Origin: Methanoregula sp.
GTDB lineage: Archaea; Halobacteriota; Methanomicrobia; Methanomicrobiales; Methanospirillaceae
Reading direction: 5' to 3'
Length of the DNA: 64,000 bases
NCBI GenBank assembly: GCA_028679075.1
Contig: JAJRCF010000001.1
Location: 1-64,000, forward strand
Shown here in pieces: positions 17,191 through 25,354 of the stretch (position 1 is its first letter; every line of letters begins with the position of its first letter). The position numbers were made by a program, and so were the translations under genes. Under the pieces are notes generated by a model. The model made no database searches. It was not told where the DNA came from and saw only the letters and a list, made by a program, of their open reading frames with translations.

Positions 17191-17672
17191 TAAATCTAAA
17201 CGATTGATTAAATATCATTTTTATTAAAATTACCGAAACAATTTTTTTAAATGTGCTGAATAACCATCCCGATTACGCCCTCGGCACACACATGCTTATA
17301 CAAACTGGACCCATCACAACGAATAACATCATTTACAACCTGCCGATCAAAAAGTGAAATCACCCGATAACCCTGTCCCGACACACCGCCCGCAGGAAGC
17401 ATATCCACCCGGGAATTCTACAACAGCACGAAGCACCGGACACCATAAAAGCCCCTCATGCATCCCGAAACAGGCCAGCCATCATTTTTGAAAGCGGAAG
17501 GTACTCGGTGGGAAATCGTATAAATAACCAAATATGTTTTTGCTGACGGCCGGAGGTTGTCTCGTAACATGCCGCAGGAAAATACAGTAACCGATCCCCC
17601 CCCCCACAAACCCTTATCACCCCCCATGCCCTACGAACACGTGAACAACCCCGGCAAAACAGCGTAAAAAAA
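17191..17672. other. Intergenic region with PPK2 promoter
   Basis: About 480 bp. Composition returns to GC-rich near 17270, marking the right edge of the AT-rich island. A TATA-like GTATAAATAACC lies at 17518-17529. Downstream is a short ORF with a C10 tract, described separately. Nothing else coding is convincing. Confidence 0.6.
17569..17667 (+). CDS. Possible short leader ORF with a C10 tract before PPK2
   Basis: A 32-codon ORF starts 11 nt after GGAGGT and 40 nt after a TATA box, and ends 5 nt before the PPK2 start. Its codons 10-13 lie on a run of ten C bases. PPK2 itself has no ribosome-binding site. In the PPK2 frame no stop occurs between the C tract and the PPK2 ATG, so gain of one C or loss of two would fuse this ORF to PPK2. 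Whether it is translated is unknown. Confidence 0.4.
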   Translation: MPQENTVTDPPPHKPLSPPMPYEHVNNPGKTA

Positions 17673-19151
17673 ATGCTCGACAAACTCGATCTCACAAAAA
17701 CCACGGACGATGCAAAATACGACGCAACACTCCAGGAGTACAAAGACAAGTTAAGCATCCTCCAGCGTACCCTCCGCGAGCAGAAGATCCCGGTCATCAT
17801 CGTGATCGAAGGATGGAACGCATCCGGGATCACGATGGCAGTCCACGAGATCGTCCACGCACTCGACCCCCGCGGGTATACACTCTACAAAATCGATAAG
17901 CCCACGGAAGAGGAGCGGGCACGGCCGTTCCTCTGGAGGTTCTGGCTCCGGATACCTCCAAAGGGACGCATCACGCTCTTTGCCCGGAGCTGGTACACCC
18001 GGGTGATCGCCGAGCAGACACAAAAGCACAGCTGGGAAAAATCCTTAAAACGCCGGGTAAACGAGATCAACACCTTCGAGCGGCAGCTGGCCGATGACGG
18101 GACCGTTATCCTGAAATTCTTCCTGCATATCACAAAAGAGGAGCAGAAGCGCCGGCTTGAAGAGCGGGAGAGAAACCCGCTGACCGCATGCCTCGTAACG
18201 GCATCGATCTGGAACCTCCACCACCATTATGACGACGCACTCCCGGTCTTCAATGACTTTATCAAAGAGACCGACACGCCCTATGCCCCGTGGACGCTGG
18301 TCGAGGCCACCGACCGTAAGTATGCGATTTTGAAAGTGTATGCAACCATCATAAAAACCCTTGAGAAGCGGAGCGACGCCGCTGAAGAAGGAAAGGCAAA
18401 AAAGCAGAAAACAAAGGAGATCGTAAAGCCGAAAAAGAACCTGGTAAAGCGCCACTCCCACCCGGAGAAAGTCCTCACCAAAGACGAACTCCAGGATACG
18501 CTCTCCCAGCTCCAGGTCGAGATGCTCGAACTGCACTACCTCCTCTTCAAGCGGAAGATCCCGCTGATCGTTGTGTACGAAGGCTGGGACGCTGCAGGAA
18601 AAGGGGGAAACATCACCCGGGTCACGCGCTTCATGAACCCCCTTGGCTATTATGTCGTACCGGTTGCCGCACCAACTGTACACGAGAGAGATTACCATTA
18701 CCTGCGGAGGTTCATCAAATATTTCCCGACCGCGGGGGATATCGCAATCTTCGACCGGAGCTGGTACGGGCGGGTGCTCGTAGAGCGGGTGGAGAAGATC
18801 ACGCCCGAGGCTGACTGGCAGCGGGCATACCAGGAGATCAACGAGATGGAGGAGGAGTTCGTGTACTCTTCCGGTGGCGGGATCGTCAAGTTCTGGCTGG
18901 AGATAAGTAAAGAGGAACAGCTCAAACGGTTCAATGAACGGGCATCCGATCCCAAAAAAGTGTACAAGATCACGGACGAGGACTGGCGGAACCGGGAGAA
19001 GTGGGACCAGTACGACGAGGCCGTTGACGAGATGCTTGCCCGCACCAGCACGGACATTGCCCCCTGGACCGTTATTGAATCAGATGACAAGTGGTTTGCC
19101 CGGGTGAAGGCGCTCAGGACAATTATTGCGGCTGCTCACCGGCTGCTCTGA
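17673..19151 (+). CDS. Double-domain polyphosphate kinase 2 (polyphosphate:AMP phosphotransferase type)
   Basis: A 492-residue protein with two PPK2 domains. The second (about 270-490) has an intact P-loop, YEGWDAAGKGGNITR, plus the lid motif IAIFDRSWYGRVLVERVE and the Asp/Arg residues of the family. The first has a degenerate loop, IEGWNASGITMAVHE, lacking the Lys, as in known two-domain PPK2 enzymes where only the C-terminal half is active. These use polyphosphate to phosphorylate AMP to ADP. A Lys-rich linker (EGKAKKQKTKE) joins the halves. It converges on thiI. Confidence 0.9.
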   Translation: MLDKLDLTKTTDDAKYDATLQEYKDKLSILQRTLREQKIPVIIVIEGWNASGITMAVHEIVHALDPRGYTLYKIDKPTEEERARPFLWRFWLRIPPKGRITLFARSWYTRVIAEQTQKHSWEKSLKRRVNEINTFERQLADDGTVILKFFLHITKEEQKRRLEERERNPLTACLVTASIWNLHHHYDDALPVFNDFIKETDTPYAPWTLVEATDRKYAILKVYATIIKTLEKRSDAAEEGKAKKQKTKEIVKPKKNLVKRHSHPEKVLTKDELQDTLSQLQVEMLELHYLLFKRKIPLIVVYEGWDAAGKGGNITRVTRFMNPLGYYVVPVAAPTVHERDYHYLRRFIKYFPTAGDIAIFDRSWYGRVLVERVEKITPEADWQRAYQEINEMEEEFVYSSGGGIVKFWLEISKEEQLKRFNERASDPKKVYKITDEDWRNREKWDQYDEAVDEMLARTSTDIAPWTVIESDDKWFARVKALRTIIAAAHRLL

Positions 19152-19167
19152 CGAATAAAAAAATTGG

Positions 19168-20394
19168 TTATTCCTGCAATGCGGCAGAATCTTCCGTGAT
19201 CCGCCCGTCCAGTGCGGTCACAAACCTCAGTTCAGAGCAGGCAGCAAATGCAAGGTCTTCAATCCCCATCTGCTCCTCAATCTCCTTCACCTCTTCGAGC
19301 ACCGCAGCGGTTGCCGGCATCTTCGGCACGGCCCGGCAGGCAAGGTCACCGGGTTTTGCCTCGAACGTGCCGATCCGGCGGGCGATCGTGATCGTCTCTT
19401 CCTTGTCGTACGTGATCAGCGGGCGGATCACCGGGACTGTTGCGGCGTCCGCGACAACGCCAAGGTTCGCGAGCGTCTGGGACGCCACCTGCCCGAGGTT
19501 CTCGCCCGTGACAACCGCAAGGGCGCCTTCGTGCGCCATCATCCGGGCAGCCACCCTCAGCATGAACCGCTTGCAGATCACGCACCGGTACCGCGGCGGG
19601 ACTTTCAGCCGGCTCATTGCGTCAAAGAGCGGTTCGTTGTTTGCGATCACAAGAGAGACCGGGTTGCCGGAACACCAGAGCGAGAGTTTCCGGTGATTGT
19701 CGATAGCCGCGGCAGTCACATCGGTCCCCGCCCAGCGCCCGGCATCGAGATAGAGGTGCGTGATCTCGCAGCCGCGTTTCATGGAGAGCCAGGACGCGAC
19801 CGGGGAATCGATGCCGGCCGAGAGGAGGACGAGCACCCGCCCCTGCGTTCCCCACGGGAGGCCGCCCGGCCCGGGGATGCGCCGGTCATAGACAAGGCCG
19901 CCGAAGTCCCGGACCTCAATGAAGACCTCGTAGTCCGGGTGGTCGAGGTCAACCGTAAGGCCCGGGGTATTGTCGTAGATGTACGACCCGATCTCCGTGC
20001 CGAGTTCCTGGCTGGTGAGGCCGGTCTTGTACTGCCGTTTTGCACGGACGGCAAAACTCATGCCCGCAGAAAGATGAGGCGCAGCAAGGGAGAGGGCAAC
20101 ATCACAGAGATCGGCAAGGTCCGTGGATGTGCGGTGGCAGGTGCTGACATCGATAATTCCGAAGATCCGTGATACGATCTCCGCGACCCGGTCCGCCGGG
20201 CCGCCATAGATCAGGATCCTCCCCCGGGGGGTCTCGTACCGGCAGTCGAGATTTGCAGCACCGAGGGCTTTCCGGATATTGCGCAGGAGCATGCCGATGA
20301 AATGGCGTTTCACCGGCTCGCTCTTTAAGAAGAGCTCCCCGTACCTCGCCATCACAAGGGTTTCCTGCACCGCTGTATTCTTCCCGGCTGCCAT
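19168..20394 (-). CDS. thiI: tRNA 4-thiouridine synthase ThiI
   Basis: A 408-residue protein with an N-terminal ferredoxin-like plus THUMP region (KRHFIGMLLRNIRKAL, GMSFAVRAKR) and a C-terminal PP-loop ATPase (VLLSAGIDSPVASWL). It adenylates U8 of tRNA before sulfur transfer. Cysteines in YRCVICKRF and LACRAVPKMP could carry or bind sulfur or a metal, as in archaeal ThiI with a 3Cys cluster. There is no rhodanese domain, normal for archaea. Start at 20394. Confidence 0.92.
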   Translation of the reverse strand: MAAGKNTAVQETLVMARYGELFLKSEPVKRHFIGMLLRNIRKALGAANLDCRYETPRGRILIYGGPADRVAEIVSRIFGIIDVSTCHRTSTDLADLCDVALSLAAPHLSAGMSFAVRAKRQYKTGLTSQELGTEIGSYIYDNTPGLTVDLDHPDYEVFIEVRDFGGLVYDRRIPGPGGLPWGTQGRVLVLLSAGIDSPVASWLSMKRGCEITHLYLDAGRWAGTDVTAAAIDNHRKLSLWCSGNPVSLVIANNEPLFDAMSRLKVPPRYRCVICKRFMLRVAARMMAHEGALAVVTGENLGQVASQTLANLGVVADAATVPVIRPLITYDKEETITIARRIGTFEAKPGDLACRAVPKMPATAAVLEEVKEIEEQMGIEDLAFAACSELRFVTALDGRITEDSAALQE

Positions 20395-20469
20395 ATTCTT
20401 CTGAATAATTGCTGTTCATGGGTGATAACGGTTCGCGGAGGGAGGAAACACTGTGAGCATCTGGGTGAA

Positions 20470-20690
20470 GTTTCAGGTTTGATGAATCCGAGTGATTCAT
20501 CAAAAGGTCGATGAAGAGAAAATTCCTAAAGGGAATCTTCGAAGACCCGTTGGGTCTTCTCATTTCTCGGCTCTGATGAGCCTCAAAACTTCGAAGTCCG
20601 AAAGGTCCATCAGGACCTTGAGGAAGAGAAGATTTCTGTTAAGAAATCTTCGAACTTGAGAATGAGATGAACCCATCAGGAAATACACAA
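20470..20690. repeat. Mosaic mini-hairpin repeat cluster
   Basis: Palindromes in order: GATGAATCCGAGTGATTCATC (21-bp span), GAAGACCCGTTGGGTCTTC, GGCTCTGATGAGCC, AGGTCCATCAGGACCT, and a GAAGATTTC/GAAATCTTC hairpin near 20629-20652. The linkers TCATTTCTCGG and ACTTCGAAGTCCGA recur at 22990-23040. It fills the gap between thiI and the YVTN gene; no gene is present. Confidence 0.8.
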
Positions 20691-20727
20691 TCAATGGTAA
20701 TTACCGTGAATTTTATTTAAAAAAAGA

Positions 20728-22659
20728 TCAGGTCCTGTCCTTTCTGAACAGGAACACCGCCCCGCACAGGACAAGTGCTCCGATGACGGGTACCATATCG
20801 GGCGCGGCTGCAGGTGTTGGAGAAGCAACGGGAAGCGCTGGAGTCCGCTTCGGTGTCTGTGCGGGCGTGGGTGCAGCGGATGCGGGGGGAGAAGGTGTCG
20901 ATGATTTCGCCGGATCACCAATGGTCAGTCCGGCTGGCGAAGCGGTACCATTCTGTGAACCGCGAGTGAGGTCGACCTGCCCGGTGATTGCGTACCGCGA
21001 GAACCCGGGGCTCTCTGCGGTATAGTAATTCCCGCCATTCCGGCTGTAAACGAACGTTGTGGGAAGTGCCTGCCACCCGTTCCCGACATTGCGATACAGG
21101 ACGATCTCCTGCGGGGCGAGGTTATGCCCAGCCAGCCACGACTGCGGGACAAAAAATGAGATCTGTGCACCGGTGATCGTAGTGTACCGTGCCGGTATAA
21201 TATCCACATATGCGTAGATAATCCCCGGCGGGGGCGGGATGCCGGTGCCCGGCCCGGGGACTGCGGCAGAGGTTACGATCAGGTCATTGATACCGGTACC
21301 ATTTACCGTCGCACCGGTTACAGGACTGTTACCTCCGGCATTCACGGAAATGGTACCAGGTACTCCCGGTGTGGCCGGAACCGGGTCGCCGTCATCCGAT
21401 CCCTCGTTGGACTGTGATACCGTTGTCGGCGTTGGAGTCGGCGTTGTTGTTACCGTTGTTGTCCACCGGGCATACAAAATGGTGTTGGCCGTTATGGTGA
21501 AGGTGGCTCCGGGAGCGTAACTTGTTCCGGATCCATCCGCTGCCGTGTTCCAGCTGCTAAAGGTATAACCCGTTTTGGTCAGGCTGCCGGTGTTGCTCTT
21601 TACGGTCACGGTTGCGCCAGGGGCGTACGCGCTGCTGCTGTCAATGGGAACTGTCCCGCCGGTGGCACCGTTGTTTTTATAGATCACTGAATCCGGGGGA
21701 ATAATAAACTGACCGAGAGCATAAGGTTTGGATCCAACCTTCACCGTTGCTGTAACAGAAGGAGGATTGGTGGTGGTTTTAATCACCGAGACCTTGTTGT
21801 CATTATAATTCGCCACGTATACCTTTGAACCGTCCGGGCTCACGGCAACACCTGCAGGCTGGGATCCAACAGTCACCGTTGCTGTAACAGAAGGAGGATC
21901 GGTGGTGGTATCAATCACCGATACCGTGTCATCCATAAAGTTCGCCACATATACCCTTGAACCGTCCGGGCTCACGGCAACACCTGCAGGCTGGGATCCA
22001 ACAGTCACCGATGTAACCGAATTATCGGAGGTTTTAATCACCGATACCGTGGTGCTATACTGACTCGTCACATATACCTTTGAACCGTCCGGGCTCACGG
22101 CAACGCCATAAGGATTGGATCCTCCAACAGTCACCGGTGTAACTGAATTATCGGAGGTTTTAATCACCGATACCGTACTGGCTCCATTGTTCGCCACATA
22201 TACCATTGAACCGTCCGGGCTCACGGCAACACCATAAGGACCAGATTCAACAGTCACCGGTGTAACCGAATTATCGGAGGTTTTAATTACCGAGACCGTG
22301 CCGGCTCCATAGTTCGCCACGTATACCTTTGAACCGTCCGGGCTCGCGGCAACACCATAAGGACTGGATCCAACAGTCCACGGTGTTGTAACCGAATTAT
22401 CGGAGGTTTTAATTACCGAGACCGTGCCGGCTCCATAGTTCGTCACATATACCTTCGAACCGTCCGGGCTCACGGCAACGCCCCGAGGACCGGATCCTAC
22501 CGTCACGTTTATGGTAAAGGTATTTGTATCGGTGTCAATCACCGAGACATTGTTATTTCCAGAGTTCGGAATATATGCAAATGGTGCTGCCGCTGCGCTG
22601 CACGAGAGCAGTAAACAGGCGAGAAGGATTATTCCAAGAGGTATACGTGAGTAGTTCAT
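20728..22659 (-). CDS. YVTN beta-propeller surface protein
   Basis: A 644-residue secreted protein. A signal peptide (GIILLACLLLSCSAAAA) is followed by eight near-identical YVTN blades of about 41 residues (PYGVAVSPDGSKVYVTNYG pattern), a Listeria-Bacteroides (InlB B-type) repeat (GYTFSSWNTAADGSGTSY), a Pro/Thr linker, then a PGF-pre-PGF-like domain (ISFFVPQSWLAGHNL, ALPTTFVYSRNGGNYY, FSRYAITG). A C-terminal TM helix (VIGALVLCGAVFLF) plus RKDR anchors it. Such proteins belong to the methanogen cell surface. The start follows AGGAG. The blades are nearly identical at DNA level (21740-22540), which allows expansion and contraction. Confidence 0.85.
   Translation of the reverse strand: MNYSRIPLGIILLACLLLSCSAAAAPFAYIPNSGNNNVSVIDTDTNTFTINVTVGSGPRGVAVSPDGSKVYVTNYGAGTVSVIKTSDNSVTTPWTVGSSPYGVAASPDGSKVYVANYGAGTVSVIKTSDNSVTPVTVESGPYGVAVSPDGSMVYVANNGASTVSVIKTSDNSVTPVTVGGSNPYGVAVSPDGSKVYVTSQYSTTVSVIKTSDNSVTSVTVGSQPAGVAVSPDGSRVYVANFMDDTVSVIDTTTDPPSVTATVTVGSQPAGVAVSPDGSKVYVANYNDNKVSVIKTTTNPPSVTATVKVGSKPYALGQFIIPPDSVIYKNNGATGGTVPIDSSSAYAPGATVTVKSNTGSLTKTGYTFSSWNTAADGSGTSYAPGATFTITANTILYARWTTTVTTTPTPTPTTVSQSNEGSDDGDPVPATPGVPGTISVNAGGNSPVTGATVNGTGINDLIVTSAAVPGPGTGIPPPPGIIYAYVDIIPARYTTITGAQISFFVPQSWLAGHNLAPQEIVLYRNVGNGWQALPTTFVYSRNGGNYYTAESPGFSRYAITGQVDLTRGSQNGTASPAGLTIGDPAKSSTPSPPASAAPTPAQTPKRTPALPVASPTPAAAPDMVPVIGALVLCGAVFLFRKDRT
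21740..22540 (-). repeat. Tandem YVTN blade-coding repeats
   Basis: Units of about 120-126 bp share long identical stretches such as GAACCGTCCGGGCTCACGGC and ACCGAATTATCGGAGGTTTT. They encode the propeller blades of the surface protein. High identity points to recent duplication or gene conversion within the gene. Confidence 0.8.
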
Positions 22660-22915
22660 CCTCGTGTACTCCTGCCTGTCAGCGTCATCAGTATGAACCA
22701 AAACCGGGGTGACGCATCGGCTGTTCAGCGCGGGAGTCTGATTGCATACGGTTTGGAAAAAACCTGCAAAACCCGATGTCCAGTTCTCTTTCGTTAATGT
22801 CTGATAAATGTTGGGAAATATAACCAAGAATTTGCCAGGTGGAGGAAAACCTGAACAGAATGATACCAGTGACCAGACGATCAGTCTTTCAATGATCAAA
22901 AATATCGTCAGGATT

Positions 22916-23455
22916 CTACGAAGTCCGAGAGGTTCATCAGAACCTTGAGGATGAGAAGAATCCATCAGGATTCTTCGAAGACCCGTTGGGTCTTCTCATT
23001 TCTCGGGTTTGATAACCCTCGAAACTTCGAAATCCGACAGGTCATCAGACCTGGAGGAAGAGAAGATTCCCACAGGGAATCTTCGAATCCTTTGGCAACT
23101 CGAAAACATTTTAGTCTTCTCACATATCAGGCTCTCCGACCCTCAGCAAGTCGAAGAACGCTTCGCGTTCTTCGAAGAACTACGTTCAGGAGAAGATATT
23201 GATCTTCTCCTGCTTCAGGTCTGCTGACCTGAAGCACTTCTCATCTCACAAGTCTGATGACTTGTTCGATTCTTCTGGTTCGGGTTTTCAACCCTCACCA
23301 ATTCGAAGTCCGACAGGTCATCAGAATGTCGAAAGTCATCAGACTTGAGACAGAAGAAGAACGTAGTTCTTCGACCTGGAGGATGAGAAGGGAGGCGTAG
23401 CCGACCTTCGAAGAACCCTGCGGGTTCTTCTCTAAGCTCGGGTCTTCGACCCTCA
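22916..23455. repeat. Largest mosaic mini-hairpin repeat cluster
   Basis: About 540 bp of successive palindromes with perfect or near-perfect arms: GAAGACCCGTTGGGTCTTC, GGGTTTGATAACCC, AGGTCATCAGACCT, GAAGAACGCTTCGCGTTCTTC (21-bp span), GAGAAGATATTGATCTTCTC, TTCAGGTCTGCTGACCTGAA, CAAGTCTGATGACTTG, GAAGAACGTAGTTCTTC, GGGTCTTCGACCC. Arms differ between units but always pair. Recurrent flanks are GAAG...CTTC and TCTCGGG...CCCTC. No ORF here is credible. Confidence 0.85.
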
Positions 23456-23500
23456 CTTTAGCCAAAATCATTTAATCACGGGAGTGAATACTGTACTGAA

Positions 23501-24133
23501 ATGGCGAAGAAGGCGACAAAGAAAGCTGAAGAAGAGCCGCTCAAGTTGTTCTACATCTTTTACAACCAGGAACGGTGGGACAACTGGTTAAAGACCCTCG
23601 CGGAATCGAGTTTTGAAGTGGACGAGAAGAGCGAGGAGATGCCGGAAGGGTTCCGGATCCTTGACGGGTTTTCCGTGGACATCACGCTTGCCGTGCTCAA
23701 GATCATCAAGCTCTACCAGAACAAACGCTTCAGCAAAGAGGAGACCCTGGACAAGATTGCCGCGGTGGAGGCGATCGTCATGACCGCAGCACCCAAAGGC
23801 GACCTCGAGGAACTGATCGGGATCCTCCAGCTCCCAAAACTCGTGCTCTTTGCCGGCAGCCGGAAATACCTGGAAGGCGGTTTCGACAAGGACATAAAGA
23901 CGCTGGTCAAGACCGGCCGGGGCCAGATCGACAAGGACATGGAACTTGCGCTCGAGACCGGTGCCAATATTGCCGCTGCGGTCATCGATGGCGCGGCCTG
24001 CTGCGGGAAATATGTCAAGGACGACCTTGAGAACCCGACCCTCTTTGACGAGTGGCTCATCGAGTGCGAGCGCATGAACGAGGCGATGACCACCTTAAAG
24101 AACTTTGATGAATCGACAGGAGACGATGATTGA
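23501..24133 (+). CDS. Conserved archaeal protein, DUF2150-like
   Basis: A 210-residue soluble, mostly helical protein (LFYIFYNQERWDNWLKTLAES, DGFSVDITLAVLKIIKLYQN, FDEWLIECERMNEAM). It resembles the DUF2150 family of methanogens by recall; no function is known. A Lys-rich N-terminus (MAKKATKKAEEE) precedes the domain. Its stop overlaps the TTG start of the next gene, so the two are coupled. Confidence 0.7.
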   Translation: MAKKATKKAEEEPLKLFYIFYNQERWDNWLKTLAESSFEVDEKSEEMPEGFRILDGFSVDITLAVLKIIKLYQNKRFSKEETLDKIAAVEAIVMTAAPKGDLEELIGILQLPKLVLFAGSRKYLEGGFDKDIKTLVKTGRGQIDKDMELALETGANIAAAVIDGAACCGKYVKDDLENPTLFDEWLIECERMNEAMTTLKNFDESTGDDD

Positions 24134-24582
24134 TCGCTGACCGGGCACGGTTCCGTAACGCAAAGAAACTCGAACGGCTCGCCGGCTATCGTCTTCCCGA
24201 GCTCGCTTTCTCGGGCAATATGCTCGAGACCCTCTGTTCCCGCATCAACTATGATGTACTTGACTTTGCAGTCAGGGAGCAGATCCTTGCTTTTTTCAAT
24301 GACTTCCTGCGCTGCACCTGCAAGGACTCCCCGCTCTGCGGCTGCCCGGAGAAAAAATTTGCCCAGAAGGTGATCGAACTCAGGGAGAACGGGCTCGACC
24401 ACCGGCAGATCGCCTCATTCCTGATGGACGAGTACGGGATCGAGGTCTTCCCAACAGACATCCTCTCGTTCCTCGAGGAGTCAGTCCACGTGCTCGAAGC
24501 AATGGCGGACGTGGCACACCTCCAGGGCAGGGACGAGCTGGCAAAGACAACCGCCGAGCATATCCGGCTCATCGAACGGTAA
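24130..24582 (+). CDS. Conserved cysteine-containing archaeal protein
   Basis: A 150-residue protein starting with TTG, placed 8 nt after AGGAG and overlapping the previous stop. A Cys cluster, RCTCKDSPLCGCPEKKF, likely binds metal. The C-terminal half (NGLDHRQIASFLMDEYGIEV) looks like a helix-turn-helix unit. I do not recognise a named family. The coupling suggests it works with the DUF2150-like protein. Confidence 0.7.
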   Translation: MIADRARFRNAKKLERLAGYRLPELAFSGNMLETLCSRINYDVLDFAVREQILAFFNDFLRCTCKDSPLCGCPEKKFAQKVIELRENGLDHRQIASFLMDEYGIEVFPTDILSFLEESVHVLEAMADVAHLQGRDELAKTTAEHIRLIER

Positions 24583-24627
24583 ATACGCATCCTTCCCGGT
24601 ACGGGGGGTTGCTGCCCTGGCACCCGT

Positions 24628-24795
24628 TCACCGGGCCTCTTTTTCATGGAGTGTCACTTTTGCATGGCATCTTGGGCACCCGACCTTGACCGGTTTCCTT
24701 GAGCGCCGGAGCGATGAGAGCCGGCTCCCCATGTACGTCCAGGAGTGACTGCACCGGTGGCAGGTCACAAGGCAGCTTGTGTACTGGCATTCCAT
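24628..24795 (-). CDS. 55-residue zinc-ribbon protein
   Basis: A short frame encodes MECQYTSCLVTCHRCSHSW, then a basic linker (SSLRRSRKPVKVG) and CPRCHAKVTLHEKEAR. The two CxxC knuckles form a rubredoxin-like zinc ribbon, as in many small archaeal proteins. It is convergent with the preceding pair. No function can be assigned. Confidence 0.75.
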   Translation of the reverse strand: MECQYTSCLVTCHRCSHSWTYMGSRLSSLRRSRKPVKVGCPRCHAKVTLHEKEAR

Positions 24796-24867
24796 GATCT
24801 AAAAACCGTCACCGCTGCGTATTAAGAAGAGGCGGGCGAGGGGCGAAAGTGATCGGGGGTTTTCAGG

Positions 24868-25140
24868 TTACGGTGCGGGCCTTTGTTTCGGCCACGCCCG
24901 CGTCATGATCGTGCTCCCTTCATCCCGCTGCGACTCGGCCTGGCCGATGAGCTTCCGGAGCATGCATTCAGTCACGAACCTGCCGGTCAGGACATGAACG
25001 CTTCTCCGGCCGGTATCCGGGTCGGTCTCGTACGTAAGGATAAAATCATCCTCGCGTGCAAGAGCAGCGGCAAGCCTCTCCGGAAGAGCTTTCGTAAGCG
25101 GTCTCTTCTGCCGGCTCCCGTGTTTTTTTGCCGGTGGCAT
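24868..25140 (-). CDS. Hypothetical 90-residue basic protein
   Basis: The frame encodes a basic N-terminus (MPPAKKHGSRQKRPLTK) and a compact domain (DFILTYETDPDTGRRSVHVL, GRFVTECMLRKLIGQAESQ). Codon use resembles the neighbours, but no clear ribosome-binding site is seen. No family is recognised. It may be a small lineage-specific protein. Confidence 0.5.
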   Translation of the reverse strand: MPPAKKHGSRQKRPLTKALPERLAAALAREDDFILTYETDPDTGRRSVHVLTGRFVTECMLRKLIGQAESQRDEGSTIMTRAWPKQRPAP

Positions 25141-25354
25141 ACGGGAGGATTGCTAAGTGAGGGCAATAATGGTTGCGGGAACGCCAGTGGGAACAACCGT
25201 AATGATCGTGACCGCCAGAAACGGTGGGTCACGGTACCAGATATCCGTACCTGCAATGAACAGCTCTCCTGCCGGAGTTCGTCCTCCGCCCGGATCCCGC
25301 GGGCACGGAGAAAATCATTCTTGTTTAATATCAATCGTGGACAATTCTGTAGAT

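Noticed and set aside
22945-23227. Open frames inside the largest hairpin cluster
   Set aside because: They differ in all frames between clusters and encode only palindrome-derived residues.
22916-23455. A CRISPR array, because of repeated units with variable segments
   Set aside because: Units are not of constant length, there are no uniform spacers, each variable part is itself a palindrome, and no cas gene is near.
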